A DNA stretch of 25,964 bases from a virus, in the IMG/VR virus record IMGVR_UViG_3300037137_000640, positions 1 to 25,964 of that record. The stretch is one strand, 5' to 3'. A program made the translations under genes and the position numbers. Shown here one piece after another: positions 21,401 to 25,964 of the stretch. The notes beneath the pieces are model-generated. The model was not told the DNA's origin, did no database searches, and saw only the letters and a list, made by a program, of their open reading frames with translations. How positions within the stretch are numbered: position 1 is the first letter of the stretch; each line of letters begins with the position of its first letter.

Positions 21401-22253
21401 CAAGGGCTTCAATGACCTGACGACCGATTTCCGGAAGTCTTCGACCGACATCTTCAAGGAATTCGACAAGGTGGCGGGCACCCCGGCCTCCGTTGGCTTT
21501 AGCGAGGGGGCCGGCAACCTGATCGACCTGGCCAGCTCGCTTTCCCTCTTCGCCGGGGACGAGCAGCTCAACCGGGCGCAGGACCTCCTCCAGCTCGGCC
21601 AGCAGTACTACCAGAGCCAGGTCCAGTACCTGAAGAGCCTCTACGACCTCCAGAAGTCGATCACGGGGTCCGTCGACACTCAGATTCGCTCGATGAGTCT
21701 CGACATGATGGACCCGAAACAGAAGACGGCGTTCTATCGGTCCGACATGACCCAGACGCTGGCCAAGCTCAGGCTGGCCACGACGCCGGAGGAGATCAAG
21801 CTACTTTTCAACCAAATTTCCGGTGACGTTAGTTCCATCTGGCAGGGGAGCACCAAGAGCCAGACGCTTTTCGACGAACTGAAGCTGATCCTCACCGAGG
21901 CGGGGAACATCTCGAACGCGGCGCTCGACGCAGAAGCGGCAAAAACGGTCGCCCGGAACACCGAACTCGCCGACGCGATGGACAGGGTCAAGGGGCTCTT
22001 CACGGGCCTGTCCGACCCGCTCGCGAGTCTCAGCGTGGCAACGGACAGCAGCACGATCGCGGTGAGGGCGAACGAAGCGGCGATCCGGGCCTCGACAGCC
22101 GTCGTCATTAACTTCACCGCCGCGCTCGACGACGCGAGGGCGGCGGTCGCCGCAAGCCGTGCCGGGACTCCAGCGGCCGCTGCCCTGGCCGCGTCCGCGA
22201 TCGCGGCCTCGATTCGTCAGAACCCCTCTGTCTTCCAGTCGAGGTTCGCCTGA
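18480..22253 (+). CDS. Tape measure protein
   Basis: 1257 residues from GTG 18480, three bases behind the chaperone extension. Tape measure proteins set tail length and enter the host envelope. The start YEVAVKLIGEDNLSGILESV, a long helical region with repeated Ala/Thr segments, charged coiled coils at about residues 380-600 and a hydrophobic block at about residues 755-800 (GLSVTVIGAIIAVVVMAIAA) are typical. A FTAALDDARAAVAASRAGTP helix ends the protein. At the usual 1.5 angstrom per residue, tail length would be about 190 nm. It is the longest gene in the window. It overlaps the next gene by one base (TGATG). Confidence 0.92.
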   Translation: MSDYEVAVKLIGEDNLSGILESVSDRVKTLVTGFVELLPQITAATAALGALAVIGKETLEAAAASEKFAFQLASLTAATQGWDEAMKTGAATLRMLDQVSGKTGESTENLVSTYRQLGALAGGTSTQIVGLTQSLAVVAAQAGTSSTKLTEVITRAAMTGQLLLSSPGARELAEKYQITGPVLQSWQQAGTLMQDLTERLKDTTGAAGILERMWGTLTKAQKTARDALLSDIGEAWEPLKAILIEIRDLMLSEGFRGAIRDAANAVAQFLDAWRSSIADSTLLNVAKGLGTITEALNLATGPLKIVLTAWVGLLGAMSEIQNAVTTLYTVMTGGLANAMDNAAKGADRAAEIATQTAARIKSIWAGAAPGSAASSEAAGPFDDKEVRKLQAAFDKLFESLDREHSLAGLQGIQKQLMQNRLHAEEEIQKVTQTEFTEAGKRVVSEQQVADAKALIWSTQRANDLRDLTTYGEKWSKEFVDATTKAYNNAQKATAQYNVDLAKLRSKSSTDELDLIHDTAEKEIAEAERITEKLREQSRTRGTFAQDEADIAEALIAKTAEIRRREEADEKMVLDRRSGNWEGYFQDIIDKATEAGENSVAVVQAALNTVANRAIASANTMRDGVIAAWWKIKSTIQTDGQIVAQFAVAAWDTIGKGFSDSVYAVITGKASSLLDILKGVFNSILREFSDMVAKMVQKWIVGQLQMGETQGPLQPGTSFGGGGSFGLPDYVLPSVAAGMAGYGATGNPWIGLAGAAGGIIAGATGLTTALATGILSGLSVTVIGAIIAVVVMAIAAGISALLKKSTQQWQTLAGTEILGPGQTQAGAELFQKYGKTLGSFSDIMRAGGGKGSDLVSFLRANQDEFLRSTGIKYGTGSNEDTQKLWDEYLKNFFPKTMLSMAFGRQATGGFASIPGVGENFQGIPEFTGGAGDTPLTRMMKNLGFTAAKLDEIAKQIDTRDADEFIAWLTKMVTVVKGFNDLTTDFRKSSTDIFKEFDKVAGTPASVGFSEGAGNLIDLASSLSLFAGDEQLNRAQDLLQLGQQYYQSQVQYLKSLYDLQKSITGSVDTQIRSMSLDMMDPKQKTAFYRSDMTQTLAKLRLATTPEEIKLLFNQISGDVSSIWQGSTKSQTLFDELKLILTEAGNISNAALDAEAAKTVARNTELADAMDRVKGLFTGLSDPLASLSVATDSSTIAVRANEAAIRASTAVVINFTAALDDARAAVAASRAGTPAAAALAASAIAASIRQNPSVFQSRFA

Positions 22254-22939
22254 TGCCGGCTCTCCCCGCCTATGTCACGACTCACGCCGGGGACGCGAAG
22301 CAGGTTGTCCCCTACCTGGTCGAGATCCTCGTCGCGAGCCCTTGGCGGTGGACCACCTTCGGCCGCGCCATCGTCACGCTCTCCCAGACCTGGTCCCCCT
22401 ACGCCGTCGATGTCAGGGGCCTGACCGCGAACCAGTACAACGCGGCGTCCTGCTCGCTCGTTGTTGCCGATGGCGACGACACGATCGCCTCGGCCGACCT
22501 CGCTCTCGCGAAGGGGCTCGTCGGGACGCTCGTGAACATCTGGGAATGCTGGCTCGACCCCTCGACGTTCTCGGTGCAGGCCACCGTGAAGAAGTTCCGG
22601 GGGCGGATCGAGGGCGTCTCTCTCGCGATGGACACGGCCACGCTCAAGTGCGGCCCTTGGGTGAACTTCGCCGGGAAGCCGGTCCCGAGATGGACGGTGC
22701 AGGCGAACTGCCCGTACGCCTTCAAGGATCTGCGTTGCGGGTACGCAGGCGCGGACACGAGCTGCCTGAAGACGTGGGCCGACTGCGGGGCCCGGACCGG
22801 CGGCTCGAATCAGGTCCGCTTTGGCGGGTTCAGGAACCTGCCGCATCCGAATACGGTCCTCTCCTGGACGAACGGGAAGTGGCCGCTCCCAGCTTCTCCT
22901 CGGGCGGGCCCGCCACCTCGGAGGGGGGTCTTCCGGTGA
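22253..22939 (+). CDS. Tail tip protein with four-Cys site (lambda gpL / DUF2163-like)
   Basis: 228 residues from ATG 22253. The N-terminal half is strand-rich (VVPYLVEILVASPWRWTTFG, then VVADGDDTIASADLALAK). The C-terminal domain has four cysteines C153, C162, C171 and C178 in ANCPYAFKDLRCGYAG, ADTSCLKTWADCGAR and the closing RFGGFRNLP. In lambda gpL four similar cysteines bind an iron-sulfur cluster, and gene-transfer-agent hub proteins (DUF2163) have the same C-x(8)-C...C-x(6)-C...F-G-G-F layout. So an Fe-S or metal site in the tail tip is likely. It overlaps the next gene by four bases. Confidence 0.82.
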   Translation: MPALPAYVTTHAGDAKQVVPYLVEILVASPWRWTTFGRAIVTLSQTWSPYAVDVRGLTANQYNAASCSLVVADGDDTIASADLALAKGLVGTLVNIWECWLDPSTFSVQATVKKFRGRIEGVSLAMDTATLKCGPWVNFAGKPVPRWTVQANCPYAFKDLRCGYAGADTSCLKTWADCGARTGGSNQVRFGGFRNLPHPNTVLSWTNGKWPLPASPRAGPPPRRGVFR

Positions 22940-23541
22940 GCCTCTTCCCCGACCTCGCCTCCCAGGTCCTCGAGCCATACAGGTGGAAGCCGCGCTTCAA
23001 GACGTACTACGCCGGCCCGTTCGGGAACGAGAACGTCGTCACGCGAGCGGCGATCCAGTTCCCGCTGCACTCGGCCGTCATGAACTTCCGGACGATCGCC
23101 TGGCCGACGCTGACTCAGTCGATCATCGAATTCCACCGGGACCGCCGCGGACGCTATGAATCGTTCAGCTTCTACGACGTGCAGGGCTGGGACGCCTCGC
23201 CCGATCCGGGGATCGCTTGGAACCTCTGCTTCGTCGGGATCCAGACGTCCGGCGGCGTCACCACCTTCGACTTCCCCGTCTATCACGCTAAGCAGGACGC
23301 GACGCGGCTCGCCTACGTCAACGGCTCGAACGTCGGCTGGGCGAGTTGGACGCGCGACACGGGGGCCGACGGGAGAGACCGGATCGTCCTGAGCGCGGCC
23401 CCGAGCGTGGGCGACGTCGTGACCTGCTCCTTCTTCGGCCGGCGGGTCTGGAATGCGAAATTCGCGACCGACGACCTCGAAGTCGTCACGAAAGCGGCGT
23501 CCTTCTACGAGATCAGCGTCCCATTGATTGAGGTCCCCTGA
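22936..23541 (+). CDS. Distal tail protein, DUF2460-like
   Basis: 201 residues from GTG 22936 (GTGA overlap); the frame is open further upstream but that part is a shadow of the four-Cys tail tip gene. Key segments are YRWKPRFKTYYAGPFGNENV, MNFRTIAWPTLTQSIIEFHR, GRYESFSFYDVQGWD and FGRRVWNAKFATDDLEV. DUF2460 proteins are the Dit-like ring of the tail end in gene-transfer agents and related siphoviruses. The order four-Cys tip protein and DUF2460 is swapped from that in the transfer agents, where DUF2460 comes first. Confidence 0.82.
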   Translation: MSLFPDLASQVLEPYRWKPRFKTYYAGPFGNENVVTRAAIQFPLHSAVMNFRTIAWPTLTQSIIEFHRDRRGRYESFSFYDVQGWDASPDPGIAWNLCFVGIQTSGGVTTFDFPVYHAKQDATRLAYVNGSNVGWASWTRDTGADGRDRIVLSAAPSVGDVVTCSFFGRRVWNAKFATDDLEVVTKAASFYEISVPLIEVP

Positions 23542-23542
23542 C

Positions 23543-25964
23543 GTGCCGGACGAATTTACCCTGTCTCAGGCAGCGTTCGGTGCTCCTGGAAACCCAGGGA
23601 ACATTGACCACCGTCAGTCCACCCGCGAGACGACGTGCAGCGCAGCGGACGGTCCGATCCCGCTCGTCTACGGGCAGCAGCGCGTCGGAGGCCGGCTCTT
23701 CTACGCCTCGAGCTATCAGGGGACCCTGATCCTCGGCTTCGCCCTCTGCGAGGGGCCCGTCTACTCGCTGACGGCCGCGAACGTCACGCTCGACGGGAAC
23801 ACGCTGACGACCTGCGTCACGAAGGGCTGGATCAAGTACGACCTCCATGACGGGGCCTACGCGCAGACCGTCTCCCCGATCCTCGCGCTCGCCGGGTACA
23901 CGCAAACGCACCCCGGGCTCTCCTATCTCGCGCTCCGGATCTTCGGCAAGGCCCCCTGGTCGGCCCTCCCGAGCGTCCTCGCCATCATCCAGGGCCTCCT
24001 CGTCTACGACCCGCGGGACACGAACACGAAGTATTCGGACAACCCGGCGTTGATCGCACGCGACCTGATGACCCGGCTCGGGACTCTCGTCACGGCCGAC
24101 TTCGACGACACGAGCGTCGACGACGCGGCGACGTACTTCGACGCGACGATCGACTCCGAGAAGCGGTACACCCTCTGCCTCGCGATCACGACTGAGTCGA
24201 CGCTTCAGGCGTGGCTCCAGAACGTCCAGGCGCACTGCGGCATGGAGATCTATCCCGACCAGGGCGTCTACGTCTTCGCTCCGGACAAGACCCTTTCGAG
24301 CCCGGTCGCCCTGACGGATGGCCATCTGAAGAACGTCGTGATTCAGCGGAAGAGTTCCGTCGACACGCCGACCCGCGTCACCGTCGAGTGGACGAATCCG
24401 ACGAAGGACTACATCACCGACACGGCCACGGCCGAGACGGCCGAGGTGGCGGCCGGGACGGAGGACCCCGTCACCGGGTCCCATCCCTGCCCCGGCATCA
24501 CGTCGGCGAAGATGGCGCAGCGGCACGCGCTCTACCTGCTCCGGAGAGAGAACTTCGCCTCCCTGATGATTAGCGCCGTCGTCTCACCAATGGCCGAGCA
24601 GCTCCGGCGCGGGGACTACGTCACGATCACGAATCGGGGGACTCCCTACGGGAAGTCGTCCCCGACGTATCGGCTGAACGCCCAGGGAGCGATCGTCAAG
24701 GAGGTCCAGCCGGTCGGGGACGGGTCTTTCGCGGTGACGTTCGAAGAGTACGACGCCAACGCGTACAGCACGTCCACCTACACGACGGACACGCCGCCCT
24801 CGACGACGCTTCCGGATCCGTTCGCGGCCCCGGCCGACGTCGACTTCATCTGGGACTCGACGTACCTCGACCCCTACTTCTGGTTCGAAGGGCCGCTCGA
24901 CTGGAGCCTCGACCCGGATCTCACCGTCGGAGCTTCGTGGTCCTACTCCGGGTCGATCACGAACTGGGACGCCGCGAAGATCAACGACGGCATCCTGAAC
25001 GTCCGGGCCTTCACGATCCCGGCGGGGGCGGCCTCGCTCATCGTCGACCTCGGCGCTGCCCCTCCGACGTACATCAACCGCTTTCGGGTGGACTTCACCG
25101 GCGCGGTCGACACGACGCAGGTCAGCGTGACGCAGCTTCTCTACTCGGACGACGGCTCGACCTGGTCGAACCTCTCCTCCGGCGGGAACTACAAGTACTT
25201 CATGACGTGGGGGACGGACTCGTTCATCGACTACGCCTGGCCGGAGGGGAACGAGTCGCACCGCTGGTACAAGATCCAATTCGTCAACACAACGACCGCG
25301 AAGGACGTTTCCGAGGTTCGATTCTTCAGGTCGTCGCTCTCGCCCGTCGTCGGCGGCTGGAACATCCACGAGTACGTCGATCCGAGCGGGACGCCGCACA
25401 TTGGGAAACTCCTCGTCACGATCCCACGCGCCTCGATGCCGACGAAGTCGCGCCCGGTCCAGTTCCCCGGAGATCCGATCGTGACCTTCGACCCTTCGAC
25501 GGGGCTGACGGAGTACGAACGCTACGTCGTCGTCCTGGCCTACAACGGCACGAACCCGGCGCTGACGTCGCCGATGAGCGGGATCCACTGGCATTTTGAG
25601 CAGTCCTACACGGTGGCCGAGACGAAGGCCACCAACAGCGGGCAGCAGGGACTTCACCTCGAGCCGCAGGCCTCGCCGACGGTAGCTCCATCCGGGACGG
25701 CGTCCGTCGTCCTCGACTCCGCCGACTCCAAACCGAAAATTTCGATCAGCGGGAGCGCCTACGTCCAACTCGCGACGCTCTCCGACATAGGAGGCGGTGT
25801 GGGACCTGATTCTCTCTTCGGCTGGGCGGGGTTGTCGTACCCCTACAACAACGCCTCTACGACGGACGTCACGATCTCGGGGGCTACGACCTGGGACGAG
25901 GCGACCTACCCCGACGGCGTGCGACGCCTCCGGAAGCTGACGATCAACGCGAACCAGACGCTGA
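23543..25964 (+). CDS. Tail hub / host-recognition protein (gpJ-like), partial
   Basis: Open from GTG 23543 to the window end, at least 807 residues, no stop seen. The front (PIPLVYGQQRVGGRLFYASS, LILGFALCEGPVYSL, then LSYLALRIFGKAPWS) is like lambda gpJ/TipJ hub proteins. Next come TLCLAITTESTLQAWLQNVQ and MEIYPDQGVYVFAPDK, a hub domain. Residues about 455-595 look like a discoidin (F5/8 type C) sugar-binding domain (SITNWDAAKINDGIL, VDLGAAPPTYINRFRVDF, LLYSDDGSTWSNL, VSEVRFFRSS). A fibronectin-like region follows (KLLVTIPRA...ERYVVVLAYNGTNPALTSP). It forms the tail end that contacts the host surface. Confidence 0.85.
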   Translation, partial: MPDEFTLSQAAFGAPGNPGNIDHRQSTRETTCSAADGPIPLVYGQQRVGGRLFYASSYQGTLILGFALCEGPVYSLTAANVTLDGNTLTTCVTKGWIKYDLHDGAYAQTVSPILALAGYTQTHPGLSYLALRIFGKAPWSALPSVLAIIQGLLVYDPRDTNTKYSDNPALIARDLMTRLGTLVTADFDDTSVDDAATYFDATIDSEKRYTLCLAITTESTLQAWLQNVQAHCGMEIYPDQGVYVFAPDKTLSSPVALTDGHLKNVVIQRKSSVDTPTRVTVEWTNPTKDYITDTATAETAEVAAGTEDPVTGSHPCPGITSAKMAQRHALYLLRRENFASLMISAVVSPMAEQLRRGDYVTITNRGTPYGKSSPTYRLNAQGAIVKEVQPVGDGSFAVTFEEYDANAYSTSTYTTDTPPSTTLPDPFAAPADVDFIWDSTYLDPYFWFEGPLDWSLDPDLTVGASWSYSGSITNWDAAKINDGILNVRAFTIPAGAASLIVDLGAAPPTYINRFRVDFTGAVDTTQVSVTQLLYSDDGSTWSNLSSGGNYKYFMTWGTDSFIDYAWPEGNESHRWYKIQFVNTTTAKDVSEVRFFRSSLSPVVGGWNIHEYVDPSGTPHIGKLLVTIPRASMPTKSRPVQFPGDPIVTFDPSTGLTEYERYVVVLAYNGTNPALTSPMSGIHWHFEQSYTVAETKATNSGQQGLHLEPQASPTVAPSGTASVVLDSADSKPKISISGSAYVQLATLSDIGGGVGPDSLFGWAGLSYPYNNASTTDVTISGATTWDEATYPDGVRRLRKLTINANQTL

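Noticed and set aside
1-25964. tRNA, rRNA or CRISPR arrays
   Set aside because: I saw no cloverleaf arms, CCA-adjacent stems, rRNA motifs or regularly spaced repeats. This was by eye; a covariance-model scan would be decisive.

Overview
The window is a contiguous piece of a double-stranded DNA tailed phage or prophage. Every supported gene lies on the + strand, and the genes are packed so tightly that most stop and start codons overlap (ATGA, GTGA, TGATG). The bulk is strongly GC-rich, with C/G-ending codons and frequent GTG or TTG starts. The head genes resemble phage Mu (DUF935 portal, F-like head protein, I-like protease with a nested scaffold, DUF1320, gpG-like and gp37-like proteins). 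The tail genes resemble a long non-contractile siphovirus or gene-transfer-agent tail (tail tube, frameshifted chaperone, tape measure, DUF2163-like, DUF2460 and hub proteins). The host is not identifiable. Two lipoproteins and spanin-like membrane proteins suggest a GC-rich diderm bacterium.

Layout: (1) 1-1987, early genes: end of an unknown gene, a Cys-containing small protein, a DUF1508-like protein, a lipoprotein, a RusA-type resolvase and a lone DnaB N-terminal domain. (2) 2009-3369, an AT-rich inserted element with a small ORF, an MT-A70 adenine methyltransferase and an IS607-type serine recombinase, but no TnpB. (3) 3332-5042, a RecA/DnaB-like helicase, a small ORF full of iteron-like repeats and a zinc-ribbon protein. 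(4) 5045-5134, a run of hairpins at the switch to late genes. (5) 5087-12376, packaging and head genes, followed by a terminator-like hairpin. (6) 12429-14811, a small protein, then a lysis-type cassette (lipoprotein, three membrane proteins, M15-like endolysin) interrupted by an HNH endonuclease. (7) 14811-25964, connector, tail and tail-tip genes; the last one runs off the window.

The most striking observation is the AT-rich element. It is bounded by two copies of GGAGGT (2009-2014 and 3364-3369). Removing one copy plus the insert rebuilds an open helicase gene starting at GTG 1977, which has a good ribosome binding site. In the present state the element's right end supplies new ATG codons (3332, 3350), inside the end of the recombinase gene, that are in frame with the helicase. 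The insertion therefore seems to spare its target gene. The element pairs an IS607-type recombinase with an m6A-type methyltransferase where TnpB would be expected.

Other features not obvious from simple ORF reading are a -1 frameshift site G GGA AAC at 18069-18075 that fuses the tail chaperone to a 133-residue extension, a nested scaffold start at 10131, and tandem GSGYT modules shared by two different virion proteins.
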